Part shown: positions 52,831 to 62,056 of the stretch, in pieces
How positions within the stretch are numbered: position 1 is the stretch's first letter
Layout of the letters: the number at the start of each line of letters is the position of its first letter
DNA from: Clostridia bacterium
Lineage (GTDB): Bacteria; Bacillota; Clostridia; Oscillospirales; Acutalibacteraceae
Direction of reading: 5' to 3'
NCBI GenBank assembly: GCA_017397105.1
Contig: JAFQKF010000002.1
Location: 32,289 to 96,288 of the forward strand
Length of the DNA stretch: 64,000 nt
Notes under the pieces: model-generated
Told to the model about the DNA's origin: nothing
Databases searched by the model: none
Seen by the model: the letters and a program-made list of their open reading frames with translations, nothing else
Translations under genes and position numbers: made by a program

Positions 52831-53484
52831 TCAATTTTTTGCAGGTTGAAAGGGCTTGGTGTAATTGAGCATAAAAATAATTATGTATGCTACCCACATC
52901 GGGATGCTTTCAATGCCGCCGCTTTTGCCGAAGAGCACAAGAAGCACAACCATCAGCACGAGCGTTGCCGCAAGAGTGATAAGCATAACAAGGTGCTTTA
53001 CACTTTTCTGCATTGTTTTATGAAGCAGAAATGCGATTATAGCCGCCGCAAAGAAAGCGGCAAAGAGCAGAGCGGTTGACCAGTGCGCCGCCATCTGAAT
53101 CGGTTTGCCGTCCTCAGGCTCAACGGAGGGGATGTTTACGCAAGCGAAAATGCATATAAATCCGAGATAGGTGCAGACGTTGCCGAATTTAGCAAGTTTT
53201 TCGTTTTTGAAAGAATTGAGCTTGTAAAGATATTGCAGGTTAAGATAGAGGGAAACACCTGAGAAAACAGCCCACCATACGAAAAGCCTGGGATGGGTTT
53301 TGCCTATAACGCTTGCGGTTTTTGCAAGGTCGGGATTGTCGATAAAACCGTAAACCGTGAAGAATACGAAGCCTGCAATGAGCCACGCCATGCAGAAGAT
53401 TTTGTTATCCGTAAGCACGTCTACAAAATTGAGAAATCCTTGCTTTACGGTAAGCTTTGGTGCAGATTTGGTTTTGTTTGCCAT
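52831..53484 (-). CDS. Six-helix membrane protein of unknown function
   Basis: A 217-residue protein with a basic cytoplasmic N-terminus and six predicted helices, for example IFCMAWLIAGFVFFTVYGFI and WSTALLFAAFFAAAIIAFLL. I do not recognise the family; the layout is similar to DUF998-type proteins. ATG 53484 was chosen because AGGAGAGG precedes it. It may share a transcript with the phosphoesterase gene 23 bases upstream. Confidence 0.65.
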   Translation of the reverse strand: MANKTKSAPKLTVKQGFLNFVDVLTDNKIFCMAWLIAGFVFFTVYGFIDNPDLAKTASVIGKTHPRLFVWWAVFSGVSLYLNLQYLYKLNSFKNEKLAKFGNVCTYLGFICIFACVNIPSVEPEDGKPIQMAAHWSTALLFAAFFAAAIIAFLLHKTMQKSVKHLVMLITLAATLVLMVVLLVLFGKSGGIESIPMWVAYIIIFMLNYTKPFQPAKN

Positions 53485-53507
53485 AGTAACCTCTCCTTTA
53501 CTCAATA

Positions 53508-54464
53508 TTATTTAATTTTGTATTCCAGCCTTGTATAATCGCCGCTGTAGCTTTTGCCCATAAGGAAGTTGCGGGCTTTGAAAACTATTCTGTCGGCATA
53601 AACCTCAAAATAGTAGCCGACTCCGCAATCTGTAATGCCGAAGTTGTTGGGCTTTCTGTAGCCGGGGATGCTGATTGAATAAACGCCGTTTTCTTCGTTG
53701 ATGGTTTCGGGCACCTTATCGCATATACCGCCGTGAAGGTGACCGTTGATGAAGAATACGTTTCTGTATTTTTCCATTACCGCTCTTACTGCGTCATTCT
53801 GCTCGCCCATATCGCCTGTTTTCCAGACCTCGGGCAGACCGTGAGTGAAAGCAAAGGGCTGATGGCACATAACGAATACGGGCTTGCCGTCCTTTGTGCC
53901 CCTTGCAAGCTCTTTATCAAGGAATGCAATCTGCTCATCGGAAATATAAGCCTTTTCAAGCACTCTCTTTTCCGTGCAGATAACAATAAAAGTGTATCCC
54001 TTTACGTCGTAGGAATAGTAGCTTTTGCCGTTTGTTTTAATGTTGAGGTATTCGTCTACCTTCGCCATAACGGTTTTACGGCTTTTGTTGTAGAAAAGAC
54101 GTGCATCGTGGTTGCCGAGGGTGACAAGCAGAGTCATCTTATCCTTGAATTTATCAAGCACTCTGAAAAAACGTGTGTATTCACTCTTGAAGCTGTAATC
54201 CGCAATGTCGCCTGCCATAAGGAAAACGTCAAATTTTTCGGGAGAATTTGAAATATCCTCAAAGGTGTTTGCAAGGTTAAGCTCAGCCTGCTCTCTGTTG
54301 GGCAGATGGGTATCCGCAATGGCGGCAACCGCAAGCTTTACGTTTGCGCTGTCCTCAAAAACAATAGGCTCTTCCTTTGAAACCTCGTAAACAACGTCAT
54401 ATTTGGGGTTTACCGCTTTGAGCTGAGCGGCATATTTGTTGTAGGTATCTTTAAGTGATGCCAT
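53508..54464 (-). CDS. Cytoplasmic metallophosphoesterase
   Basis: A 318-residue calcineurin-like phosphoesterase without signal peptide. The metal-ligand set is complete: AIADTHLP, LMAGDIADYS, TLGNHDARL, VMCHQPFAF and INGHLHGG. An N-terminal stretch of about 45 residues precedes the domain. Substrate unknown; cyclic nucleotides or phosphosugars are possible. It is between the membrane protein and the epimerase in a minus-strand series. Confidence 0.87.
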   Translation of the reverse strand: MASLKDTYNKYAAQLKAVNPKYDVVYEVSKEEPIVFEDSANVKLAVAAIADTHLPNREQAELNLANTFEDISNSPEKFDVFLMAGDIADYSFKSEYTRFFRVLDKFKDKMTLLVTLGNHDARLFYNKSRKTVMAKVDEYLNIKTNGKSYYSYDVKGYTFIVICTEKRVLEKAYISDEQIAFLDKELARGTKDGKPVFVMCHQPFAFTHGLPEVWKTGDMGEQNDAVRAVMEKYRNVFFINGHLHGGICDKVPETINEENGVYSISIPGYRKPNNFGITDCGVGYYFEVYADRIVFKARNFLMGKSYSGDYTRLEYKIK

Positions 54465-54493
54465 ATTCAGTTCTCTTTCCTTTCGTTTTGCTT

Positions 54494-55684
54494 TTATCCT
54501 TCAATTTCGTTTATCATCTGCTCAAGCATGATGAGGCATCTCGGCACGTGGAAGGGACCCTTGAAGGTTGAGCCGATGCAGGCAGGCAGAGTGGGATTGC
54601 CGTCACGCCTTAAATAGCCGTACCATTCGCCGCAGGGAGCGGATGCAAAATACTTTTTACTGTAATCAAGAAGCTGCTCAAAGATATCGAGGTACTTTTT
54701 ATCACCCGTATCTCTGTAAATCATAAGGGAAGCAATAAGCGCTTCATTATGAGGCCACCAGAGCTTCATATCGTGTTCATAGGCTTCGGGGGGATTGCCG
54801 AGGCAGTCAATGAAGTAAAGAATTCCGCCGAATTCCTTATCCCAGCCCTTTTCGAAAGCCATATCAAAAATTTCGATTGCCTTCTTGTGAAGCTCTTTAT
54901 CGCCTGTTGCGTTTGCTCGCTCCATAAGGAACCAGCTGCATTCGATATCATGGCCGGGGTTGATAACTCTGCCCTCGGTTATATCAAGTCTGGGTGTGCC
55001 GTCCGGCGCAACGGACTCAAGAGTGCAGCTGAGCTCAGGCTTTACGTGATATCTGAAAATATCCTCAACGCATTCGTTGGCGCGTGAATTGTAAAGGTCA
55101 GCGTTTTCAGGGTCAACCCTGAGCATTACTGAGGTAACGTTGAGAAGAATCATCGGGATTCCGAGCGCTCTGCCTGTACGGGTTTCGGGCTCGGTCTTGG
55201 GACCCATTCCCGTGGGGTCGGGCATTCCGTGGTTGAGATTCCAGTACATATCATAAGCTCTGCGTGCTCTTTCAAGGTGCTCGGTTTCGCCGGTGATGCC
55301 GTAATATTCTGCGTTTGCGATGCAGTAGAAAGCCTCTGAGTAGCAGTATCTGCGCTGACGAAGAGGCTTACCGTCAGCCGTTACGGTAAAATAAAGTCTG
55401 CCGGGTGCGTTTTTATTGATGCAGTAATTTTCAAGGAAATCAAGGCAGCTTTTGCTGGCCTCAAGCCATTCCTGCTTTACGCCGTAAACATGGCAGAGGT
55501 AAGCAAAAATCCAGCCGCAGCGGCCCTGCATCCATACGCTTTTATCGGTTGAAAAAACCTTGCCGTCTTTATCAAGGCAGGTGTAAACGCCGCCGTTTAC
55601 CTTGTCCATGCCGTTCTTAAGCCAGAAATCAGCTACACCGTCAAGCTGTTCAACAATCCATTTTCTTTCTTCTTTAAGATTCAT
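54494..55684 (-). CDS. N-acylglucosamine 2-epimerase (AGE) family protein
   Basis: A 396-residue alpha6/alpha6-barrel protein of the AGE family, which interconverts N-acetylglucosamine and N-acetylmannosamine or, in relatives, cellobiose or mannose and glucose. Typical pieces are FSTDKSVWMQGRCGWIFAYL, NPGHDIECSWFLMERA with the catalytic His, and KLWWPHNEALIASLMIYRDT with a second His, followed by EWYGYLRRDG. Given the neighbouring mannosidase, a role in handling mannose- or amino-sugar products is reasonable but inferred. Confidence 0.87.
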   Translation of the reverse strand: MNLKEERKWIVEQLDGVADFWLKNGMDKVNGGVYTCLDKDGKVFSTDKSVWMQGRCGWIFAYLCHVYGVKQEWLEASKSCLDFLENYCINKNAPGRLYFTVTADGKPLRQRRYCYSEAFYCIANAEYYGITGETEHLERARRAYDMYWNLNHGMPDPTGMGPKTEPETRTGRALGIPMILLNVTSVMLRVDPENADLYNSRANECVEDIFRYHVKPELSCTLESVAPDGTPRLDITEGRVINPGHDIECSWFLMERANATGDKELHKKAIEIFDMAFEKGWDKEFGGILYFIDCLGNPPEAYEHDMKLWWPHNEALIASLMIYRDTGDKKYLDIFEQLLDYSKKYFASAPCGEWYGYLRRDGNPTLPACIGSTFKGPFHVPRCLIMLEQMINEIEG

Positions 55685-55708
55685 ATTGTCACCTTCTGAA
55701 ATTATTTT

Positions 55709-56473
55709 TTATATCATTGAAGTGCCTTCCCATTCAGGGTCAGGGGATACACCGAGAAGCTTTGCAACCGTGGGAGCTATATCGGTTATGCAGGCATTTT
55801 CTATAGCTTTGCCTGCTTCAAAATCTTTACCCTTTATGATGATTGGGATAAGCATATCCTCGGGCATTTCGCTGCCGTGAGTGCGGTCATGACCGCCGTG
55901 GTCTGCCGTGATTATGTAGGTATATTCATCGCCGAGCTGCTCCATGAGCTTTTCAATATTATCCCAGCTGCTTTGGATTGCTTCAAGGTATTCGTCTGTC
56001 ATCCAGCCGTGTTTGTGACCTGCGGCATCGGGATAGCCGAAATAGATGAAAGTAAAGTCCGTGTCATATTTTTTCAGATATTTTATAGCGGAGTCGGTCA
56101 ATTCCTCGCCTGCCTCTTTATATCCGATTCTGCGCCCTGCGAAAAAGCAGGCATGAGCGAGAGAGTTGGGGCGGGAAACGTCACGGATTTCCTCCCAGTT
56201 ATAAAAAAGAGCACACTTTTTGTCAGCCTGCCTGAGGATTTCGCAAAGCCCGGAGATGGGCCTTACCTGAGGAGTGTAGGTGTTGGTGGTTGTGCCGTGC
56301 CTCTGCGGGGTAACACTGTGAAAAAGTGAAATATGGCAGGGCAGGGTGACGGAAGGAAAAACTGTTTTTGCATCGAGCGAATATGAGGACTCACTGAGCA
56401 TCTTTTGCGCCTGAGGGATATTCGTCAATGAATCGGGGCGCATACCGTCAGGAAGAATCAACAACACTTTCAT
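55709..56473 (-). CDS. Type I phosphodiesterase/alkaline phosphatase-superfamily protein
   Basis: A 254-residue protein of the ENPP-like branch. Motifs: LLILPDGMRPDSL with the first metal Asp, FPSVTLPCHISLFHSVTPQR with the catalytic Thr, FGYPDAAGHKHGWMT and ITADHGGHDRTHG. No signal peptide. ATG 56473 follows AAAGGAGATGTAG. It begins the minus-strand series that continues with the epimerase and phosphoesterase genes. Confidence 0.88.
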   Translation of the reverse strand: MKVLLILPDGMRPDSLTNIPQAQKMLSESSYSLDAKTVFPSVTLPCHISLFHSVTPQRHGTTTNTYTPQVRPISGLCEILRQADKKCALFYNWEEIRDVSRPNSLAHACFFAGRRIGYKEAGEELTDSAIKYLKKYDTDFTFIYFGYPDAAGHKHGWMTDEYLEAIQSSWDNIEKLMEQLGDEYTYIITADHGGHDRTHGSEMPEDMLIPIIIKGKDFEAGKAIENACITDIAPTVAKLLGVSPDPEWEGTSMI

Positions 56474-56512
56474 CGCTACATCTCCTTTGATAGGTATAAA
56501 ATATACATTTAT

Positions 56513-56541
56513 AATATAGCACTTTATTTGCAAAAGTTCAA
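56513..56541 (-). promoter_or_regulatory. Promoter of the phosphodiesterase gene series
   Basis: On the minus strand TTGAAC (56541-56536), 17 bases, TATATT (56518-56513). Confidence 0.72.
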
Positions 56542-56545
56542 TATA

Positions 56546-56575
56546 AAAACAAAAACCTCTGCACAGGCAGAGGTT
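56546..56575 (-). terminator. Terminator of the EamA transporter gene
   Basis: AACCTCTGC and GCAGAGGTT form a nine-pair stem with loop ACAG; read on the minus strand, TTTTGTTTTT follows. Confidence 0.88.
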
Positions 56576-56581
56576 TAAATT

Positions 56582-57427
56582 TCAAAACATAATCAGGACG
56601 GTGGAAACAAAAGCTATCGCCGTTGCTATAAGCGTTCTGACAGAGGGCTTTTCCTTTCTTATAAGGCTTATGAGGGTTGAAAAAACCATAACGCCGCCCG
56701 TTGTTATCGGGAACTGAACGGATGCCGGCAGGGTTGTGAGGGCGATGAGGGCGAGCATATTGCCTATGCCGCTGCACAGAGCGTAGCCCGATATACTGCC
56801 GAATTCCTTGAGAGAAACGCCTGAAAGCTTTTTGTTTTTGATAAGCTGGAAAGCAATGCAGAAAATGAAAACGCAGGCGTTTACCGTAGCCATGAAGCTG
56901 CGGCTGTCAACGGCAAGCTCAGCGTTTGACTGATGAATCTTTGAAAGAACGCCGACTGCACCGTTGAGCAGGAAAACGGATATGTAATACTTGAAATTGT
57001 TGCCTTTAGTATTGCTTTTTTCAAAGCTCATGGCGGTAGCAACGGCTATAAGAACAATACACGCCGCTTTTGCAAGAGTGAAATCCTCTTTGCAGAATAT
57101 AATGCCGTATGCGAAGGGGAGAAGCATTCCTCCAAGCATTGCAAAAATTGAAAAAACGGAGAGATTTGCTGTTGCAAAGGATTTAAGCCCGGCATACTGG
57201 TAGCCGAGAATAACAGCTGAATAAATAGTCGCAATCAGCAACGAAAACCAATTTATCTCAAAGTGAAATTTATTGAGTATAAGCATTATAAGGAAGCTTA
57301 CACCGTTGAAATAGCCTGAGAAAATAATGGTTGAATCAAGTCCGTCACCTCGAAGGGAGCGGAACTGCTGATTGAATAAAAACTGAGTTGCGAACAGTAA
57401 AGCCGCAAGAATAAGCAATCCGTACAT
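56582..57427 (-). CDS. EamA/DMT-superfamily transporter
   Basis: A 281-residue protein with ten predicted helices in two EamA halves. The first includes LAALLFATQFLFNQQFRSLR and YSAVILGYQYAGLKSFATAN. The second ends TTGGVMVFSTLISLIRKEKP. Members export or import amino acids, nucleosides or sugars; the substrate is not predictable here. ATG 57427 follows TAGGTG. It is divergent from the TrpX-like gene. Confidence 0.82.
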   Translation of the reverse strand: MYGLLILAALLFATQFLFNQQFRSLRGDGLDSTIIFSGYFNGVSFLIMLILNKFHFEINWFSLLIATIYSAVILGYQYAGLKSFATANLSVFSIFAMLGGMLLPFAYGIIFCKEDFTLAKAACIVLIAVATAMSFEKSNTKGNNFKYYISVFLLNGAVGVLSKIHQSNAELAVDSRSFMATVNACVFIFCIAFQLIKNKKLSGVSLKEFGSISGYALCSGIGNMLALIALTTLPASVQFPITTGGVMVFSTLISLIRKEKPSVRTLIATAIAFVSTVLIMF

Positions 57428-57464
57428 TTTTTCACCTACTGTTTTAGAATAAAAACCAGATATC

Positions 57465-57493
57465 ATTTTATCAGCATCAGTGCCGTTTGGCAA
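57465..57493 (-). promoter_or_regulatory. Promoter of the EamA transporter gene
   Basis: On the minus strand TTGCCA (57493-57488), 17 bases, TAAAAT (57470-57465). Confidence 0.7.
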
Positions 57494-57599
57494 TAGAAGA
57501 TTTGCTGATTTTGCAGTATTTTTTACAGGATGAAAGTGTCGTATTTGTCTTGTTGCGCAGTGCACGGGTAAAGTCAAATAAAAATTTGAACAAAGGGTA

Positions 57600-57628
57600 T
57601 TGACAAGTGAAAAGAAAAGGAATATAAT
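57600..57628 (+). promoter_or_regulatory. Promoter of the TrpXYZ-like importer operon
   Basis: Perfect TTGACA and TATAAT with a 17-base spacer, the strongest promoter in the window. The leader is about 67 bases and contains no T-box. Confidence 0.92.
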
Positions 57629-57701
57629 CTAACCGTGCTTTAACGCATAAAAGCTTTAAAGCCATACAACTTTAAAACATTAAACATGGAGATGATTCAT
57701 C

Positions 57702-58679
57702 GTGAAAACAACAAGAAGAATTATTGCGGCAGTACTTACCCTTGTACTTATCTGCGCAACGTTTGCGGCGTGTGGCGGTACTCAGGAAGGCAGTGATAAG
57801 TATGAAATAGGTATTGTTCAGCTGGTTGAGCACGTTGCACTTGATGCTGCGACAGAGGGCTTCAAGCAGGCAGTTATTGATGAACTCGGCGCAGATAAAG
57901 TTGAGTTCGATTTCCAGAACGGTCAGAATGACCCTCAGACCTGCTCAACAATCGCAAATCAGTTCGTTTCAAACGGTGTTGATCTTATTATGGCTAACGC
58001 AACTCCCGCTCTTCAGTCTGCGGCAGCTGCAACGGCTGACATCCCGATTCTCGGAACTTCCGTTACGGAGTACGGCGTTGCTCTCAACCTTGAAAACTTC
58101 AACGGCACGGTAGGCGGCAATATTTCCGGTACATCGGACCTTGCTCCTCTTGATAAGCAGGCTCAGATGATTATTGATTGGTTCCCCGAGGCAAAGAAGG
58201 TTGCTCTTCTTTACTGCTCGAAGGAAGCAAACAGCCAGTATCAGGTTGATGTTGTCAAGGCAGAGCTTGAAAAGAACGGCATTGAAGCTACTCTTTATCC
58301 GTTCTCAGATTCAAACGACCTTGCTCAGATTTGCACAACTGCGGCAGATAACAGCGACGTTATCTACGTTCCCACGGATAATACCGTTGCCGAAAACACA
58401 GGTATTATTGACAATATCTGCGAGCCCAAGAAGGTTCCCGTTATTGCAGGCGAAGAGGGCATCTGCGCAGGCTGCGGCGTTGCAACTCTTTCAATCAGCT
58501 ATTACGACCTCGGTTACGCAACCGGCAAGATGGCTGTAAAAATTCTCAGAGACGGCGAGGACATTTCAACAATGCCCATAGGTTATGCTGAAACTCAGAC
58601 TCCCAAATTCAATCAGCAGAATTGCGAAGCTCTCGGCATTACCCCCCTTGAAGGCTACGTTGCTATTGAAGCGGAATAA
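57702..58679 (+). CDS. ABC transporter substrate-binding lipoprotein, TrpX-like
   Basis: A 325-residue lipoprotein with lipobox FAAC (Cys24). The mature protein fits the ABC_sub_bind family (TrpX): IGIVQLVEHVALDAATEGFK, ANQFVSNGVDLIMANATPAL, DIPILGTSVTEYG, and YYDLGYATGKMAVKIL. Relatives bind tryptophan or other aromatic or branched amino acids. The start is GTG with ATGGAGATG upstream. The permease and ATPase genes follow, making a complete three-gene importer. Confidence 0.87.
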   Translation: MKTTRRIIAAVLTLVLICATFAACGGTQEGSDKYEIGIVQLVEHVALDAATEGFKQAVIDELGADKVEFDFQNGQNDPQTCSTIANQFVSNGVDLIMANATPALQSAAAATADIPILGTSVTEYGVALNLENFNGTVGGNISGTSDLAPLDKQAQMIIDWFPEAKKVALLYCSKEANSQYQVDVVKAELEKNGIEATLYPFSDSNDLAQICTTAADNSDVIYVPTDNTVAENTGIIDNICEPKKVPVIAGEEGICAGCGVATLSISYYDLGYATGKMAVKILRDGEDISTMPIGYAETQTPKFNQQNCEALGITPLEGYVAIEAE

Positions 58680-58706
58680 TGTTGAGATATAAATGAAAAC
58701 TCTTTC

Positions 58707-58735
58707 AAGGGAGAATGGCGAGTTCTCCCTTGACT
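58707..58735 (+). promoter_or_regulatory. Intercistronic hairpin after the binding-protein gene
   Basis: TCAAGGGAGAA and TTCTCCCTTGA pair perfectly over 11 bases with a seven-base loop. Only CTTTG follows, so it is probably a partial terminator or a stabilising hairpin that raises binding-protein over permease expression. Confidence 0.75.
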
Positions 58736-58767
58736 TTGTTATAAAACAAAAAGCACAGGGTGATTAA

Positions 58768-59700
58768 ATGGAAATTTTACAACAGCTTTTCAACGCACTC
58801 CCCGGCTCTGTATCGCAGGGTCTTATCTGGGGAATAATGGCTATAGGCGTATATATTACGTACCGTGTACTTGATATTGCGGACCTTACCGTTGACGGCT
58901 CTTTCGCAACGGGCGGCGCAGTGGCGGTTATACTTATTCTCAACGGCTGTAACCTGTGGCTTGCAATGATTCTTGCTTTTGTTGCAGGACTTATTGCAGG
59001 TGCGGTCACGGGTCTGCTTCATACTCTTATGGGAATTCCGCCGATTCTTGCGGGAATTCTCACTCAGCTTTCCCTTTATTCGATTAACCTTAAAATTATG
59101 GGCAAAGCAAACCAGTCCATAAACGTAAACCAGACTGACCTTCTCATTTCTCTGCGCTGGGTCAAAGAGCTTGCGCTGCACAATCCGCTTATTACAGTGG
59201 GCATAGTTACGGCGGTTCTTATTGCGGTGCTCTATTGGTTTTTCGGCACGGAAATGGGCTGCGCTCTTCGTGCAACGGGTGCAAATCTTAATATGAGCCG
59301 CGCTCAGGGTATCAACACAAATCTCAACAAGGTGCTCGGAATAATGCTCTCAAACGGACTTGTTGCCTTCTCGGGCGCATTCCTTTCACAGTTTCAGGGC
59401 TTTGCCGACGTTAAAATGGGTCAGGGCGCAATCGTTATAGGCCTTGCGGCGGTTATTATAGGTGAAGCAATTTTCGGCAAGATTTTCAAGAACTTTGCGC
59501 TCAAGCTTCTTTCTGTTGCGCTGGGTTCAATCATTTACTACATAGTTGTTCAGGCTGTTATAACGTTGGGACTTGATGCAAATCTTCTCAAGCTTCTTTC
59601 TGCCGTAATCGTTGCTGTTTTCCTTGCGATTCCCTATTGGAAAAGGCAGTATAAAGAAAAGCATATGATTAAAGCAAGGGGAGGTAAGGAAAATGCTTGA
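58768..59700 (+). CDS. ABC transporter permease, TrpY-like
   Basis: A 310-residue membrane protein of the branched-chain/sugar-type permease family (BPD_transp_2) with about eight to nine helices. The start region has GLIWGIMAIGVYITYRVLDI and ADLTVDGSFATGGAV, typical of this TrpY-like group. A cytoplasmic loop with ALRATGANLNMSRAQGIN is the coupling region for the ATPase. It overlaps the ATPase gene by eight bases. Confidence 0.9.
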   Translation: MEILQQLFNALPGSVSQGLIWGIMAIGVYITYRVLDIADLTVDGSFATGGAVAVILILNGCNLWLAMILAFVAGLIAGAVTGLLHTLMGIPPILAGILTQLSLYSINLKIMGKANQSINVNQTDLLISLRWVKELALHNPLITVGIVTAVLIAVLYWFFGTEMGCALRATGANLNMSRAQGINTNLNKVLGIMLSNGLVAFSGAFLSQFQGFADVKMGQGAIVIGLAAVIIGEAIFGKIFKNFALKLLSVALGSIIYYIVVQAVITLGLDANLLKLLSAVIVAVFLAIPYWKRQYKEKHMIKARGGKENA

Positions 59701-60487
59701 AATAAAGAACGTTGAAAAAACTTTCAACCCCGGCACAATTAATGAAAAGAAAGCGCTCAACGGAATAAATCTCCACCTTAACGAGGGCGATTTTGTAACG
59801 GTTATCGGCGGTAACGGTGCAGGTAAATCCACTATGCTCAATATGATTGCGGGTGTTTATCCCGTTGATTGCGGCAATATTATCATTGACGGTGTGGACG
59901 TTACAAAGCTCCCCGAATACAAGCGCGCAAAATATCTCGGCAGAGTTTTTCAGGACCCTATGACGGGCACTGCCGCCAATATGCAGATTGAGGAAAATCT
60001 CGCCCTTGCGGCACGCAGAGGCAAAGCAAGGCTGCTGCGTATGGGCATTAACGCTAAGGAGCGCAAAGAATATAAGGAATTGCTTAAAATTCTTGATCTG
60101 GGTCTTGAGGAGAGACTCACAGCTAAAGTAGGTCTTCTTTCGGGCGGTCAGCGTCAGGCAATCACCCTGCTTATGGCAACTCTCAAAAAGCCTAAGCTGC
60201 TTTTGCTTGATGAGCATACCGCAGCCCTTGACCCCAAAACAGCCAAAAAGGTGCTTGATATAACAGAAGAAATCGTTTCCAAAAACAATCTTACCACAAT
60301 TATGATTACTCACAATATGGCGGATGCAATCAACGTGGGAAACCGTCTTATTATGATGAATAACGGTAAGATAATATTTGACGTTTCGGGTGAGGAAAAG
60401 AAAAAGCTCACCACTGCCGACTTGCTTGAAAAGTTCAAGATTTCCGCAGGTGAGGCTCTTAATAACGACAGAATATTGCTTTCATAA
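59693..60487 (+). CDS. ABC transporter ATP-binding protein, TrpZ-like
   Basis: A 264-residue ABC ATPase: Walker A GGNGAGKSTMLNMI, Q-loop VFQDPMTGT, signature LLSGGQRQAITLL, Walker B LLLLDEHTAALDP (note His where many have Pro-Thr) and the H-loop TIMITHNMADA. GGAGG precedes the ATG inside the permease gene. A strong terminator ends the operon. Confidence 0.93.
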   Translation: MLEIKNVEKTFNPGTINEKKALNGINLHLNEGDFVTVIGGNGAGKSTMLNMIAGVYPVDCGNIIIDGVDVTKLPEYKRAKYLGRVFQDPMTGTAANMQIEENLALAARRGKARLLRMGINAKERKEYKELLKILDLGLEERLTAKVGLLSGGQRQAITLLMATLKKPKLLLLDEHTAALDPKTAKKVLDITEEIVSKNNLTTIMITHNMADAINVGNRLIMMNNGKIIFDVSGEEKKKLTTADLLEKFKISAGEALNNDRILLS

Positions 60488-60505
60488 ATCTCCGTAAAAA
60501 CAAAG

Positions 60506-60537
60506 AATCGGCTTGCGATTGCAAGCCGATTTTTTTG
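60506..60537 (+). terminator. Terminator of the TrpXYZ-like operon
   Basis: AATCGGCTTGC, loop GATT, GCAAGCCGATT followed by TTTTTG; an eleven-pair perfect stem. Confidence 0.95.
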
Positions 60538-60588
60538 AGCTTTGATTGCGAAGCAACAAGGTTCCCGAACGCAATGTGCGAGAGGCTC

Positions 60589-61983
60589 TTATTCAATTTC
60601 GTCGAGGTTTGCGCCCTTTGTTTCTTTAACTCTGAGAGCAAATATAACGGCAGCAACCGAAACCGTGGGGATTGATACCGCAAGGCAAGCCCACCATATG
60701 GGCATAACCGTCATACCGATTATTGTGCTTAAATAACCTATTGCGAGTCCGATTATAACAAGAAGTCCTTCAGCGCCTACAACGGAAGCACGGATGTCTG
60801 TGGGCACCTTTTCGGTCATCATAACATTCATATAATCTCTGCCAATCCAGTACGAACCCTGATAAAGACCTGCAAGAGCGCCGATAAGGTAGGGGTTCCA
60901 GCCGTTGAGAATTCCTGCAACAAAAAGGATGTATCCCGTAACGCAGGTGATTGAGAAAAGGGTAACCGTTGTTTTTCTGCCTGCCTTGTCTGCAATGAAG
61001 CCTGAAAGGAAGGTGATTGACGCATAGATTACGGGTACCATAAACAGCGCCTTGGTGATATCGCTTGTGCTCATTCCCGCACGGTGCATTGAAGATTCAA
61101 AATAAAGAGCGATTGCAGGCATTGCGGCATCAAAGATGATGTGGGCAATAATGAGCATTTTTGTGTCCTTGTTAGCGAATATGTATTTTACGCCGTTGAA
61201 TACGCCTGACTGATTTCTCTGAGCCTGCTTTTGCTGTTTTTTAAGAGCCTTTTCTGCCTGACGCTCTTCATAGGAGCGGGAAAGATACTCAATTCTTTCG
61301 TTGATGAATACTTTTGTATCCTTGGCAAAAAGAATTACAAGCACGCTTGCGATAAATCCGATAAGGGCAGGCACAAGGAAGATTTCGCGCCATTTTGTTG
61401 CATCATCGCCCATAAGCATGTCGCGCAGAGTGGGGATGAGAATAACGCCTAAAATGCCGAAGCTTTTGAGAAAGCTGTATATTTTTGCACGGTGTTTGTC
61501 AGGTGCTTCTTCAAGAATATAGATAATCTGAATATCGTGACCCATAAAGAAGCTGATAATTGCAAAGCCGACAAGGAACATTATGTAGCTTGATGACAGA
61601 TGAATTACCAGCAGGCCTGTTGCCATACCGAGGGTTGAAATCACGAAGAGCGGCTTTCTGCCCCATTTGTCGGCAAGCGCTTTGTAGAAAGGGGTGAATA
61701 TGCCTAAAACGTAGGTGAAAACACCTATGCTTGAGTGGAAGGCAAGTCCGTCCTCATAGGTGTAATACTTGCCCATAAAGGGGTTGTTTACGAAGAATTC
61801 CGTTATAAATGAGGATTGAACCGTAACGGTGAGATTGCTTGTGACTTCATCAAGAATATTAACTGCCGCAATGAGTAAAAGCAAAACAAAAAAGTATTTG
61901 CCGCCCGAACTGCGGCTCTGCATTTTTTTGAAGCGGCTTAATTCGCGGCTTTCATTTTTAAGAATTTTTTCAGCAGTTTTCAT
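60589..61983 (-). CDS. MFS transporter
   Basis: A 464-residue major facilitator protein with 12 helices. The motif A copies are YKALADKWGRKPLFVISTLG after helix 2 and SGFIADKAGRKTTVTLFSIT in the second half. An extended cytoplasmic central loop is Lys/Gln-rich (AEKALKKQQKQAQRNQ), and a long loop with a Tyr-rich stretch lies between helices 1 and 2. Substrate unknown. Note that DeoR, PnuC-like and MFS genes lie in series on this strand. Confidence 0.87.
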   Translation of the reverse strand: MKTAEKILKNESRELSRFKKMQSRSSGGKYFFVLLLLIAAVNILDEVTSNLTVTVQSSFITEFFVNNPFMGKYYTYEDGLAFHSSIGVFTYVLGIFTPFYKALADKWGRKPLFVISTLGMATGLLVIHLSSSYIMFLVGFAIISFFMGHDIQIIYILEEAPDKHRAKIYSFLKSFGILGVILIPTLRDMLMGDDATKWREIFLVPALIGFIASVLVILFAKDTKVFINERIEYLSRSYEERQAEKALKKQQKQAQRNQSGVFNGVKYIFANKDTKMLIIAHIIFDAAMPAIALYFESSMHRAGMSTSDITKALFMVPVIYASITFLSGFIADKAGRKTTVTLFSITCVTGYILFVAGILNGWNPYLIGALAGLYQGSYWIGRDYMNVMMTEKVPTDIRASVVGAEGLLVIIGLAIGYLSTIIGMTVMPIWWACLAVSIPTVSVAAVIFALRVKETKGANLDEIE

Positions 61984-62016
61984 ATATCCTCCCTTTTAAA
62001 AGTGAATTATAAATTC

Positions 62017-62045
62017 ATTATAAGGCAATTAATGTATTTTTACAA
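62017..62045 (-). promoter_or_regulatory. Promoter of the MFS transporter gene
   Basis: On the minus strand TTGTAA (62045-62040), 17 bases, TATAAT (62022-62017), in the 73-base gap after the PnuC-like gene. Confidence 0.72.
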
Positions 62046-62056
62046 CCGCAAAGCGC

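Noticed and set aside
57635-57701. Possible T-box or trp leader peptide before the TrpX-like gene
   Set aside because: The leader is only about 67 bases with no T-box motif, no Trp codons in an open frame and no terminator.
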